Made by a program: the position numbers and the translations under genes
The notes under the pieces: model-generated
Databases searched by the model: none
Told to the model about the DNA's origin: nothing
Seen by the model: the letters and a program-made list of their open reading frames with translations, nothing else
Assembly: GCA_014802105.1 (NCBI GenBank)
Contig: JAAVCX010000014.1
Coordinates: 1 to 53,609 of the forward strand
Source of the DNA: Bacteroides sp.
GTDB taxonomy: Bacteria > Bacteroidota > Bacteroidia > Bacteroidales > Muribaculaceae
DNA length: 53,609 nt
Reading direction: 5' to 3'
Shown: in pieces, positions 28,535-36,388 of the stretch
Numbering within the stretch: position 1 is the first letter of the stretch
Layout: each line of letters begins with the position of its first letter

Positions 28535-29467
28535 ATGACGAAGTATACCATTTACTTACTGTTCTTACTGCTGGCTTTTACGGCTATTACGGGTTGCAAC
28601 AGCGACATATTTATCGAAGATACGGACCTGCCTGAAATTCAGGACGTCATGATCGAAGGTGATGGCGGAGAGGCCACTTTCACCATTCCCACGAAGCATC
28701 TCGAGCACATCGGTTTTGATTTGATGAGCACCGAGGAGCAATATTGTAAGTATTACAATGCCAGAGGCGAACTCATCGACTCCAAATCCCCGGCTTCTGA
28801 AGTTCACCGTATAGTGTTTGAAACCAAGTTTACTAAACTCGAACTAATAAAAGAGGGTGCGAGATTGACTATCAGAAGCATATGTCAGACCGACCGACAG
28901 GATACCCACTGGACCATCAGGATTGAATACAATTACGGCGTGAGATTTATTGAGCTGACGTGTTCGCCGGGCACACCTATCAGACTCATCGAAGTAATCT
29001 ATAATGATGATATGATCACTGACGACCGTGCTAAGGTGACGAGCTTCCGCGACGGATTTACCAACAACGGTCCTCTGCAGCAGACGTTCATCATACATCC
29101 CTATCTCAATGAACTCGCATCCATTCTTGTAGAACCCTACACTCAAAATTCCTGGATACAAGGTGGACGTTTCAATATGCCCGTGCCGTTGTATGTAGGC
29201 GGGAAGTGGGTCATCCAGAATAAGAACGGTATCGAACCGGGATCAAAATACACATATGAGGGCCCCGACATATTCACAAAAGTGGAAATCGATGCTCCCC
29301 CCTATTCACACATCTCAGTCTTTACCGACGTAATCTACTCAGGCGCGAGAGTTACAGGCCACATGGTGTTTCACAACGAAGTGCTCGACCTGACATTTTC
29401 CGAAGATATCAAAGTGACTTCACTCTACCCCACCGGTTATGAAATCAGAATCGAAGATACGAATTAA
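28535..29467 (+). CDS. Lipoprotein of unknown function
   Basis: A 310-residue protein with a lipoprotein signal peptide (LLAFTAITGC; lipid-modified Cys at about residue 21) followed by acidic residues, a pattern often seen in surface-exposed Bacteroidota lipoproteins. The body is rich in beta-strand-like stretches (DGGEATFTIPTKHLEH, RLTIRSICQTD-type), which suggests one or two Ig-like domains. No family was recognised. Codon use is more AT-rich than in the core genes nearby. It lies between the DKNYY-repeat gene and a decayed gene whose start overlaps its end. Confidence 0.85.
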   Translation: MTKYTIYLLFLLLAFTAITGCNSDIFIEDTDLPEIQDVMIEGDGGEATFTIPTKHLEHIGFDLMSTEEQYCKYYNARGELIDSKSPASEVHRIVFETKFTKLELIKEGARLTIRSICQTDRQDTHWTIRIEYNYGVRFIELTCSPGTPIRLIEVIYNDDMITDDRAKVTSFRDGFTNNGPLQQTFIIHPYLNELASILVEPYTQNSWIQGGRFNMPVPLYVGGKWVIQNKNGIEPGSKYTYEGPDIFTKVEIDAPPYSHISVFTDVIYSGARVTGHMVFHNEVLDLTFSEDIKVTSLYPTGYEIRIEDTN

Positions 29468-29914
29468 ACTTGCATCCCTCTTATCAGCCATTGTCAATCT
29501 ATCATTGGCAGCTCAGACTGATAGTGTACCCGCAATGTTCTCGCGCCCTGTAGAGTGGCACATAGGGGCCGAGGTCGCTCCGGCATGGGTGCCGGGCACA
29601 AATCCTTACCTTGCAGGGGGCAATCCCGATGGTTAGCGCATAGGCACCAATCTGCATGAGGCATTACGCTGTGAGTTCAGTTTCAATCCTGCAACGCGCC
29701 AAGGTATGTTATACCGTGGACTCTATCAGGGTATCGGCATAGGAATGAATAGTTTCTTCCCCGGCGACCTACTGGGCTCTCCGGTTTCGGCCTACGTCTA
29801 TCAGGGTGCACCGATAGTGAGTTTCGGGGAGCGACTTTCGCTGGGTTATGATACTGACTCGGAAAGTTCAAGGATCCACAGAATCTCATGCTGGGAATAG
29901 GAGTGAGGCTGTAA
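29439..29914 (+). pseudogene. Decayed gene, probably an outer-membrane beta-barrel protein
   Basis: The frame opens with a signal peptide (KIRIKLASLLSAIVNLSLAAQ) and continues GAEVAPAWVPGTNPYLAGGN to an in-frame TAG at 29634. The same frame then goes on with no further stop through NLHEALRCEFSFNPATRQ, YRGLYQGIGIGMNSFFPGDLL and FGERLSLGY. After about 29850 the sense moves to another frame, which ends DPQNLMLGIGVRL (stop 29912), like the last strand of a beta-barrel. One nonsense mutation plus an internal deletion with frameshift explain this. Similarity to acyloxyacyl hydrolase-like barrels is only an impression. Its start overlaps the lipoprotein gene by 29 bases. Confidence 0.7.
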
Positions 29915-29969
29915 CTAATGTGTTTTTAGAGGCGCAGTTTATTCATAAACATTTTTTAACGCAAAATAT

Positions 29970-30000
29970 TTTGTGAGTTATCGAAAACTCCCTACCTTTG
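29970..30000 (+). promoter_or_regulatory. Promoter of the initiator tRNA
   Basis: TTTG (29970-29973), 19 bp, TACCTTTG (29993-30000); the tRNA starts 14 bases after the box. Confidence 0.8.
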
Positions 30001-30014
30001 CACACGTAAAACAT

Positions 30015-30086
<72 letters not shown>

Positions 30087-30094
30087 CTAAAATC

Positions 30095-30124
30095 AACCTC
30101 TTGATCAGCAATGATCAAGAGGTT
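30095..30124 (+). terminator. Terminator of the initiator tRNA
   Basis: AACCTCTTGATCA (30095-30107), GCAA loop, perfect complement (30112-30124), then ATTTTTTAT: a textbook intrinsic terminator. Confidence 0.92.
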
Positions 30125-30189
30125 ATTTTTTATATGCGGAATTTACACCTTACGACAAACCTGCTATCGCTGCCGTGATATCATAATCC

Positions 30190-30681
30190 TTACTTTTGCA
30201 TAAGCTTCCTTCCCAATACCTCGACCGCTTTCTCATGTCCTTCCCGACAGATAAAGTGGGCATACTGTCTGTAGACGCGCCCTCTCGGATCTTCTATCTC
30301 GACTCTATGGTTGATAAATTTCGGAGCGGTATGTGATTTCACATACATATCGAACATCCGCGAGAACAATCTACTCCTATATTCCTGAGGAGAGATCTCG
30401 AAATGATTTCTAAGCACATCAGTATCGGCATCACAATAGAAACACAGAACAGCATCTTCATTCTCACCCATAAACTTAGCTAAAACATCTGACACGGCTG
30501 ATAGCAGTCTATAATTTACATAACCGGTTCCTGACTTCCTTATCAAAGTGACATCGTAGAATACCAGCGTCAATACCGCTCTATCATTTGTGAAAATCTC
30601 TACCGTCTCACAGTCATAATAAGAAAGGGCAACCATGATATGATCGCCCTGAGAATTTCTTATATCAAATGATAAATCCAT
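30190..30681 (-). CDS. DUF6169-like protein
   Basis: A 163-residue soluble protein of unknown function, with beta-rich N-terminal half (VEIFTNDRAVLTLVFYDVTLI) and a basic, aromatic C-terminal half (FSRMFDMYVKSHTAPKFINHRV, QYAHFICREGHEKAVEVLGRKL). The look matches the DUF6169 family seen in Bacteroidales, assigned from memory with moderate confidence. Its ATG directly follows the TAA of a 44-residue gene upstream, so the two are surely co-transcribed and probably translationally coupled. Confidence 0.75.
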   Translation of the reverse strand: MDLSFDIRNSQGDHIMVALSYYDCETVEIFTNDRAVLTLVFYDVTLIRKSGTGYVNYRLLSAVSDVLAKFMGENEDAVLCFYCDADTDVLRNHFEISPQEYRSRLFSRMFDMYVKSHTAPKFINHRVEIEDPRGRVYRQYAHFICREGHEKAVEVLGRKLMQK

Positions 30682-30816
30682 TTACACTAAAACCGTGAAT
30701 GTACATTTCTCCTTATCAGCAAGCTTTTTGATCTGCTGCTGCTTTTTCTCCTTCAAAGCGTCAAAGACCTGAACCATCTTAGGAGAGGGATTTTTAATAG
30801 TGATGTTTCTAGTCAT
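30682..30816 (-). CDS. 44-residue protein coupled to the DUF6169-like gene
   Basis: A short frame beginning MTRNITIKNPSPKMVQVFDA, then a very charged Lys/Gln helix (LKEKKQQQIKKLADKEK) and a hydrophobic end (CTFTVLV). Three points support it as real: a full-consensus promoter 24 bases upstream, a stop codon that abuts the ATG of the next gene with no gap, and amphipathic helix periodicity. Function unknown; the size, charge and placement are those of a partner or antidote protein, which is inference. Confidence 0.7.
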   Translation of the reverse strand: MTRNITIKNPSPKMVQVFDALKEKKQQQIKKLADKEKCTFTVLV

Positions 30817-30839
30817 AGAAAAAATGTTTTTAGTTTTGA

Positions 30840-30870
30840 CAAAGTTACAATAAATATTTATTATAACAAA
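30840..30870 (-). promoter_or_regulatory. Promoter of the 44-residue/DUF6169-like pair
   Basis: On the minus strand TTTG (30867-30870), 19 bp, TAACTTTG (30840-30847): exact consensus, 24 bases before the ATG at 30816. Confidence 0.8.
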
Positions 30871-30896
30871 TTTTCGGGAATAAAGTGTTGATTTTT

Positions 30897-31586
30897 CTAC
30901 CGGCGGTTAGGGCGCATGAGGGGGAAGCCTGACTCGGTGAGGGTGAAGTTAATGAAGTCGTTGAAGCGTTTGAGCTGAGCCAAGGCGGGAATAAGCTGAA
31001 CGGCGAAATCAGGATTGTCAAAGAAGTTGTCGTCAAGACGGAACGTCGCTCCAAATTCACGCGGACGGACATAGTCGATATACTCCCAATCGTTACTGAA
31101 TCCCTTTGGCGCTGTCTTCAGCGGGTGGTCTCCCACCTTGGGGAAGAATTCCTTAAATTCCGGCGACTCGACTATGGAGATATATTCCTCGATATTATCG
31201 CGTATATCGCGACGGATGGCTGTGAGATAATTGGTCGGGAGTGAATAACAACCGCCCCAGAGCATCGAGTTGCCCGGCTCGAGGTGAAGATAATAGCCTG
31301 CCATCAATGACTTTTTACCATAGGGCGGACAGACATAGATACCTACATGGGTCTTATAGGGGGTCTTATCTTCCGAGAAACGGGTGTCGCGCACCAATCG
31401 GTAGACACATTGACCGAGCGTCAGGTCAGAAGCCGCGGGATCAACGGCTGCCACTGCGGCCATAAAACGCCCGGCAACCTCATCGCGCATTCTCCGGACG
31501 CGATCATAGTCAGCCCTGTGGTCAGCCACCCATTCGCGGGTGTTATGGCGGGAGAGTTTCTTGAGAAATGATAATATGGGGTGCAT
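30897..31586 (-). CDS. DUF2461 domain protein (TIGR02453 family)
   Basis: A 229-residue protein of the DUF2461 family, whose function is unknown. Family marks: FLKKLSRHNTREWVADHRADYD at the N-terminus (usually L..N.. NREWF..H+..Y), VYRLVRDTRFSEDKTPYKTHVG in the middle, AGYYLHLEPGNSMLWGGCYSL, and the later LKTAPKGFSNDWEYIDYVR. Length is normal. It is a single gene, with the tRNA-Gln gene upstream on the same strand. Confidence 0.92.
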   Translation of the reverse strand: MHPILSFLKKLSRHNTREWVADHRADYDRVRRMRDEVAGRFMAAVAAVDPAASDLTLGQCVYRLVRDTRFSEDKTPYKTHVGIYVCPPYGKKSLMAGYYLHLEPGNSMLWGGCYSLPTNYLTAIRRDIRDNIEEYISIVESPEFKEFFPKVGDHPLKTAPKGFSNDWEYIDYVRPREFGATFRLDDNFFDNPDFAVQLIPALAQLKRFNDFINFTLTESGFPLMRPNRR

Positions 31587-31652
31587 GGTGTATCAATATA
31601 AAATATAGAGGGTTGAGGACTGAATATTATAAAGTATGAGGGAGAAACAGCA

Positions 31653-31689
31653 AAAAAGGATCAAGTCTCTGAGTGACTTAATCCTTTTT
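31653..31689 (-). terminator. Terminator of tRNA-Gln
   Basis: AAAAAGGAT (31653-31661) pairs with ATCCTTTTT (31681-31689) and AAGTC (31663-31667) with GACTT (31675-31679), with one mismatch between; on the minus strand the stem ends in a T-run. It starts 3 bases after the tRNA. Confidence 0.8.
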
Positions 31690-31692
31690 GAG

Positions 31693-31763
31693 TTGCCTTG
31701 GAAAGATTCGAACTCTCACAGGCGGAACCAGAATCCGACGTGCTACCATTACACCACAAGGCA
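31693..31763 (-). tRNA. tRNA-Gln (anticodon CTG)
   Basis: Acceptor TGCCTTG/CAAGGCA, D arm GTGT..GCAC, anticodon loop TTCTGGT giving CTG, T arm GAGAG TTCGAAT CTTTC. The outermost anticodon-stem pair is T-C (unpaired) and the discriminator base is A. The weak U1-A72 pair is typical of tRNA-Gln. 71 bases, no encoded CCA. Confidence 0.9.
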
Positions 31764-31825
31764 ATTTGTTCATCTCAACTTAAGTGAAGCATCGTTTGAG
31801 ATACTGTCCTTTCGTTTTGACGTTG

Positions 31826-31857
31826 CAAAGGTAGGAACATTTTTTTTACCGTGCAAA
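31826..31857 (-). promoter_or_regulatory. Promoter of tRNA-Gln
   Basis: On the minus strand TTTG (31854-31857), 20 bp, TACCTTTG (31826-31833), about 60 bases before the tRNA. Confidence 0.7.
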
Positions 31858-31952
31858 TTTTGAGCAAACTTTTTTCAAGATTTTTTTGAGCGAGGGCTCC
31901 TCTACGAGCGACAAGACTACATTATCACACTATTCAGGGGTGGTCGCCTCAT

Positions 31953-31960
31953 TACCTTTG
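31953..31960 (+). promoter_or_regulatory. -7 box of the hypothetical gene at 31998
   Basis: TACCTTTG, exact consensus, 37 bases before the ATG. No -33 TTTG at the expected spacing. Confidence 0.5.
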
Positions 31961-31997
31961 CAGTAAAATGAAAGTATAACCTCAACATCCTTCCATC

Positions 31998-32525
31998 ATG
32001 TCCAAATCATCCAAATCTGCGGCAGACGCTCTGCCGGTGTCACGCAAGTTTTACGATACACTTATGATCCGTGTCGACGAAATCGTCACAGCAGTCTTTG
32101 GCGACCACGCGGAAGAGTTTGCCGACGAGGCCAGATGTATGATCGACCGGTATCTGACGGGGAAGTATGACGCAAGCTGCGAGCAGGAGGCTACTCCCGA
32201 GATACGTATCATATTCCTGACCCTGAAGACCGAGATCGACAGAGCCCGCCAGCGTTCGCTCCGGGCCAGAGCCGCCGCGCGCCGACGGGCCAAGGTGAAA
32301 AAATCAGATGAAGCGACCCCTACCTCAACCGAAAAGACCTTCGGGCCAGATGAGACCCGGGTGGCGACGGCCTGTCAGGACACGGCACCAGCCCTACCCC
32401 ACAGAAAACAACAGGCGGCCCGGAGTTTCAGGACCGCACTGCGCTGGAGGGCTGCCTCGCCATACGTCAGCAACCGTGAAGGCCGACGCGGACAGCAACG
32501 AAAAGTAGAGAAAAAGAGGCAGTAG
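31998..32525 (+). CDS. Hypothetical basic protein
   Basis: A 175-residue frame in two parts. Residues 15-85 form a plausible helical domain (FYDTLMIRVDEIVTAVFGDH, ARCMIDRYLTGKY, IRIIFLTLKTEIDRARQRS) followed by an Arg/Ala-rich stretch. The rest is low-complexity and strongly basic, ending GQQRKVEKKRQ. The N-terminal part looks like small Bacteroidales accessory proteins with a phage- or plasmid-replication flavour, but I cannot name a family. The stop codon lies 7 bases inside the 3' end of the convergent RNase P RNA gene. The C-terminal third may be poorly constrained. Confidence 0.6.
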   Translation: MSKSSKSAADALPVSRKFYDTLMIRVDEIVTAVFGDHAEEFADEARCMIDRYLTGKYDASCEQEATPEIRIIFLTLKTEIDRARQRSLRARAAARRRAKVKKSDEATPTSTEKTFGPDETRVATACQDTAPALPHRKQQAARSFRTALRWRAASPYVSNREGRRGQQRKVEKKRQ

Positions 32526-32942
32526 GACTATAAGCCGGGTTATGTCGTGGCGTCACTTCTACTCTGAAACTCACGTCTCGGAGAGGACACCGCCACGGTG
32601 GAGTCATTTATCTAGGCGCCTCTTGGCGCTCAAGCAGCCTACCCCCCGACAATGGGCGAGCAACCCATTGCATCCCTTGATGAGAGAAGGATGCGTGTCG
32701 GTATACATGGCCTTGCAACCCATAAGACGTGCGGCCCGCCATGTCGCCATGACGGCCGGTGGGCTCTTACCCCACCTTTTCACCCTCGCTCCGAGCTCCC
32801 GGGGGGAGACGGGGCAGTTATTCTCTGTCACGCTGCTCTGCCGTCGCCGACAGCTCTCCGTTAGAGAGTATGGTGCTCTGTGTTGCCCGGACTTTCCTCT
32901 TGCCGCTCATAAGTCGGCAAGCGACTCTACCGTCCTACTGCC
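32519..32942 (-). ncRNA. rnpB: RNase P RNA
   Basis: Catalytic RNA of RNase P, which trims the 5' end of precursor tRNAs. On the minus strand the ends form a perfect 11-bp P1 helix (32932-32942 with 32519-32529). Close to the 5' end is the universal GAGGAAAGTCCGGGC (32885-32899). The middle has GGTGAAAAGGTGGGGTAAGAG, and near the 3' end is AACCCGGCTTAT (32530-32541). About 424 nt, within the bacterial type A range. The promoter is immediately upstream. Protein-like frames on both strands across this region are shadows. Confidence 0.97.
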
Positions 32943-32946
32943 GTTG

Positions 32947-32978
32947 CAAAGTTAAGATTTTTTCCCGGGATATTCAAA
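32947..32978 (-). promoter_or_regulatory. Promoter of rnpB
   Basis: On the minus strand TTTG (32975-32978), 20 bp, TAACTTTG (32947-32954); the RNA begins about 5 bases after the box, as expected for a -7 element. Confidence 0.85.
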
Positions 32979-33171
32979 TCACGGATTATCCCGACACAAT
33001 CTAATTTATCAACTCCCGGGACGAATATATACTAACGAGAGGTTTGTTCCGAGACAACGACTCACAATACAAAACGCAAAAACTATAAATTTAAAAATCT
33101 AAAGCGACAAACTGATAAATTTTCACTAAAATATCACTATCTTTACGAACTGTTAATCAAACCATCCCGCC

Positions 33172-34389
33172 ATGAAACGAACGCTCTTTTTATATGCAGC
33201 GCTGGCATATACCGCATGTGTATCAGCCACTGTTCCTACCGCTGAAGATATCCTCACAAAGATTCTCGAGAACGTCAGCAAAATCCACACCGCAAGTTAC
33301 AACATCACCGAACGTGTCTTTTACACGCCTGACGACTCGCTTTATATAGACGAGGAAGTGTATCGGATTGTGGAATGTGAAAATCCTACCGACACGGTTG
33401 GCCTTCCCATTTATATCAGACAGAATGAAACAGGAAGACTAAGAATCGCCCTGTCGCCGGAATATTCGTATTATGATCGCGTAACGCATATTGAGAAATC
33501 ACGTCGCCATGGACCTGGATACTCTTGGGCACCGTTCTACAACCGCGTCATGCGTATGTGTGAATATTTTTTGAAACCGTCTGACAACCTCTCGCTCACA
33601 GTCATTGACCGAGGTGACGAATGGGAGATCGACGCCTCCGTCAGCGGGCATATGATAATATTTAGCGGTTATCCGCGCGTGGTCGAAATGTCATCTGCCG
33701 ATCATGGATCACACTTCGGGCTGCGTGTCGACAAATCAACTATGATGCCCGTGTGGGTTTCATTTCTCCTCGGGCTTCCGGCAAGTCGATATGAAGAGTC
33801 GGTCAGCAACGTGGAGCTCAATTCTTTTGCTCCCGAAACATTCTCTGTTTCCGACTATTTCAACGGTCTGTCCACCTACGAGGGAGAAGAAGAAAGAGCC
33901 TTATCCAAGAAGTGGAGCCGGCAACATCTTTCCGAAATCAGACACGCACCTCTACCTACCGACACGCTTACCACACTCGACGGCACACTAATTTCACTTG
34001 TAAACGACACAACACGTGCCAAAGTAATATTCTTCGCAACAACTCATTGCGGAATTTGTCACGCTGCAATTCCGAGCATCAACAACATATACGAATCCTA
34101 TCCCGCTGATCGCGTACAGATATTTGGAGTAATGCATGAAACCAGAGCACAACCGCGTGGGATTATGGAATTATTAAAGAGAGAAAATGTACGTGTGCCG
34201 ATGGCGCTTAATAACGGACGATTTTACGAGTACTTTTACCCTGATGGACTTGCTCCGGCAATTATAGTCATTGACCGAAAAGGAAAGATCGCACTTATAC
34301 AGAATGGGTTTAACGCCTATAATCCTAAACAGACCGAAAAGCGCATCAGGGAAGCCATTGATGCAGTCCTAAGGGATCACAATGAGTAA
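33172..34389 (+). CDS. Secreted two-domain thioredoxin-fold protein
   Basis: A 405-residue exported protein (signal peptide MKRTLFLYAALAYTACVSATV). Residues 25-250 form a domain like the N-terminal, lipocarrier-like half of some Bacteroidota redoxins (ASYNITERVFYTPDDSLYID, FSGYPRVVEM). Residues 265-400 are a thioredoxin/TlpA domain with the active site CGIC in FFATTHCGICHAAIP, and a cis-Pro-like LAPAIIVIDRKGKI. It would act as a periplasmic thiol-disulfide oxidoreductase; the partner is unknown. More AT-rich than its neighbours. A hairpin follows the stop by 9 bases. Confidence 0.85.
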   Translation: MKRTLFLYAALAYTACVSATVPTAEDILTKILENVSKIHTASYNITERVFYTPDDSLYIDEEVYRIVECENPTDTVGLPIYIRQNETGRLRIALSPEYSYYDRVTHIEKSRRHGPGYSWAPFYNRVMRMCEYFLKPSDNLSLTVIDRGDEWEIDASVSGHMIIFSGYPRVVEMSSADHGSHFGLRVDKSTMMPVWVSFLLGLPASRYEESVSNVELNSFAPETFSVSDYFNGLSTYEGEEERALSKKWSRQHLSEIRHAPLPTDTLTTLDGTLISLVNDTTRAKVIFFATTHCGICHAAIPSINNIYESYPADRVQIFGVMHETRAQPRGIMELLKRENVRVPMALNNGRFYEYFYPDGLAPAIIVIDRKGKIALIQNGFNAYNPKQTEKRIREAIDAVLRDHNE

Positions 34390-34392
34390 AAG

Positions 34393-34490
34393 ATAAATCG
34401 AGATAAATCGGGATGAAACCCGATTTATCTCGACTAATTTTGATTTATCGCGATTATTCTTGACTTTATTCTTGATTTATCGCGATAAAT
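34393..34490. repeat. Cluster of GATTTATC(G/T)CGA palindromic repeats
   Basis: Within about 100 bases the motif GATTTATCKCGA or its complement appears five times: 34393, 34402, 34422, 34442 and 34474. The last occurrence forms a perfect 16-bp palindrome ATTTATCGCGATAAAT (34475-34490). The spacing is irregular, so it is not a simple tandem array. Confidence 0.6.
34399..34432 (+). terminator. Terminator after the secreted thioredoxin gene
   Basis: CGAGATAAATCGGG (34399-34412), loop ATGAAA, perfect complement (34419-34432), 14 bp. It belongs to a cluster of GATTTATC-type repeats described separately. Confidence 0.7.
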
Positions 34491-34532
34491 TCTGCTCAAA
34501 GCGAGATCGGACGGAGGAGTTCGCCGGGAGGA

Positions 34533-35426
34533 TCAGCGGGCGATGGGGTTGTCGATGAGGCAGGCATCAAGACCTGTCGAGGGACGATATTTCTCGGGGA
34601 ACATATTCTTGCCGTCCATGAGACCCGAGCGCTGAATGGCGTCGTTGCCCGAGAGGGCGAAAATAGTCCTGAGACGGGCGAGATGGTCGGGCGAGACGGT
34701 TCTGAGCTTTTCGGGAAACTTGATGAAAAGCTGATCGTCGGGGAGGTTCTCGACAATGGAATGGAAAGTCCAGCTCACCTCGCCGGTAGCATCGGCAAGC
34801 TCAAGCACTACTCCCGGCAGACCGTTGAAATCGCGTGGCGCGCCCTGACAGGGAAGATCGGCGGTAAACCATGCAGTCCATTGGCGTCCGTCACGGTCGA
34901 GTGTGGCCTTGCGGGCGGTATATTCGCCTATCTGCTTGGTCTCGTCGGTCAGTCGCCAGGGGAGAGACAGAGGAGAGTCGGAGACCAGAAACTCCTCGGA
35001 GATGATGCGGTAGGTGTTGACCTGACGGGCCGAGTCGGGATAATAGAAATAGTAGTCGGGGGTCAGCCTATAGGCCAGCGAGGGGTCGCCGCCCGAGTTC
35101 TGACCCGGATGGGCGGCCCGCCAGCGGGTCTCGCCGATGCCTTCATAACTGCGATCCATCGACACTCTCGGAGAGATGAGCACTACGCGATCCTCCTTGA
35201 AGGTGAGATTGTTTTCCTTATTGTACAGATAAGACATGAGATAGCGCACACCGTAGAGCGCGGAGTCGGCATCGGCATAGTAGGCGGCAGCCTCCTCGGC
35301 ACGCTTGGCCTTTGCCTCGGCCTCGCGGGCCTCACGATCGTTGCCTTTCTGCTGTTGCTCCTGGGCGGCTGCGGGAAGGGCCGACACGCCGATGGCCAGG
35401 GCAAGAATTATAGCGGAGATTTTCAT
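34533..35426 (-). CDS. GLPGLI family secreted protein
   Basis: A 297-residue exported protein (signal peptide cut near LPAAAQ) of the GLPGLI family, which is found almost only in Bacteroidota and has no known function. The naming motif is present as DFNGLPGVVLELADATGEVSW, and the earlier WRLTDETKQIGEYTARKAT and WTAWFTADLP match the family. A Lys/Glu/Ala-rich helical stretch (residues 28-48) follows the signal peptide. It lies 28 bases after the S1 protease gene on the same strand and is likely co-transcribed with it. Confidence 0.9.
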   Translation of the reverse strand: MKISAIILALAIGVSALPAAAQEQQQKGNDREAREAEAKAKRAEEAAAYYADADSALYGVRYLMSYLYNKENNLTFKEDRVVLISPRVSMDRSYEGIGETRWRAAHPGQNSGGDPSLAYRLTPDYYFYYPDSARQVNTYRIISEEFLVSDSPLSLPWRLTDETKQIGEYTARKATLDRDGRQWTAWFTADLPCQGAPRDFNGLPGVVLELADATGEVSWTFHSIVENLPDDQLFIKFPEKLRTVSPDHLARLRTIFALSGNDAIQRSGLMDGKNMFPEKYRPSTGLDACLIDNPIAR

Positions 35427-35454
35427 GAGTTAAGTACATTGAAATTCATGAGCG

Positions 35455-36372
35455 TCAATCGGCGAAAAGGTCTCTGATGAGAAACACCGGGACGGTCTGC
35501 TTATAGGACATCTGGAAATTACGGTACTGCTGAGGCTGGGCATAGAGGGAGAATGTCGAGCTCACGAGCGCGGCGAGGTTGCCACAGGAGTCGAAGATCG
35601 GGCCACCGCTGGCACCCACGCCGTAGTCGGCGGTAATCTCCATGATATACTTGGGATAGCCGGTGCGCTGGTCGCGCACGCCGGTGTTGTTGCTCACCTG
35701 TCCCTCGGTGAAATGGAAATAGGCACCGCTGGGGTTGGAGAGACAGTAGACTCTCGAGCCGGGAGCCAGATCGGGGCCGAGGGGAGCGGGGGTGAGCGGC
35801 TTGGCCGAGGCGTCGACGCGGATGATCGACAGGTCGTTGATCGGGTCGATATAGAGCACCGAGGTCACGGGATAGACATCGCCGTCATAGTCCATTACGA
35901 AACGGGCCTTGTCGCCTTTAATCTCGCGGCCGAGAGAGCCGTCGATCACCAGGTCGGCCACCACATGATAGTTGGTGGCGACGATACCATCGGCGGTCAG
36001 AGCCACAGCCGAGGCGTTGGAATAAGCTGAATCGGCCTTGGCGAAAGGCACATATTCCATTTTGCCAAACACGAGGGCACTGCGACGGCAACGGTCGAAG
36101 ATCTCGGTAGGCTTGAGCTCCTTGCGGCGCTGGGGAGCGAGATCGCGGGCCGAGCCGACAGGGCCATCGGTGATAGTCGAGAGCACATTGTGGCGTATGG
36201 AGTCGGCGGTAGCCTCGGGGTTGCGCTCGAGAGCATGACGCAGCTTGCCTGTCACAGTGGTCATGAGAGCGGGATAGTCGCGGTAGCGTCCGGGAGTGGG
36301 CCCCTTGGCCGACAGGGCTACGGGAGCGAGCGAGCCCAGGATGAGGACTGCGCCTAAAAGTATCTTTTTCAT
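35455..36372 (-). CDS. Trypsin-like serine protease, periplasmic
   Basis: S1/HtrA-like peptidase with a signal peptide (MKKILLGAVLILGSLAPVALS). The catalytic triad is readable: His136 in VATNYHVV, Asp180 in INDLSIIRVD and Ser255 in GVGASGGPIFD. No PDZ domain follows; the protein ends soon after the protease fold at residue 305. An unusual N-terminal helical region (residues 22-90) precedes the protease domain. It lies between a thioredoxin-like gene upstream and the GLPGLI gene downstream, all on one strand, suggesting a role in cell-envelope protein handling. Confidence 0.9.
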   Translation of the reverse strand: MKKILLGAVLILGSLAPVALSAKGPTPGRYRDYPALMTTVTGKLRHALERNPEATADSIRHNVLSTITDGPVGSARDLAPQRRKELKPTEIFDRCRRSALVFGKMEYVPFAKADSAYSNASAVALTADGIVATNYHVVADLVIDGSLGREIKGDKARFVMDYDGDVYPVTSVLYIDPINDLSIIRVDASAKPLTPAPLGPDLAPGSRVYCLSNPSGAYFHFTEGQVSNNTGVRDQRTGYPKYIMEITADYGVGASGGPIFDSCGNLAALVSSTFSLYAQPQQYRNFQMSYKQTVPVFLIRDLFAD

Positions 36373-36388
36373 GATTTACACGACAAAA

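Noticed and set aside
29706-29900. Separate 64-residue gene
   Set aside because: Same frame as 29439-29636 across a single TAG, with continuous barrel-like sense; better seen as part of one decayed gene.
31636-31863. 75-codon plus-strand frame
   Set aside because: It runs through the tRNA-Gln gene and its terminator.
32542-33004. Open frames across the RNase P RNA on both strands
   Set aside because: The region carries all conserved rnpB blocks and a matching promoter; the frames have no coding character.
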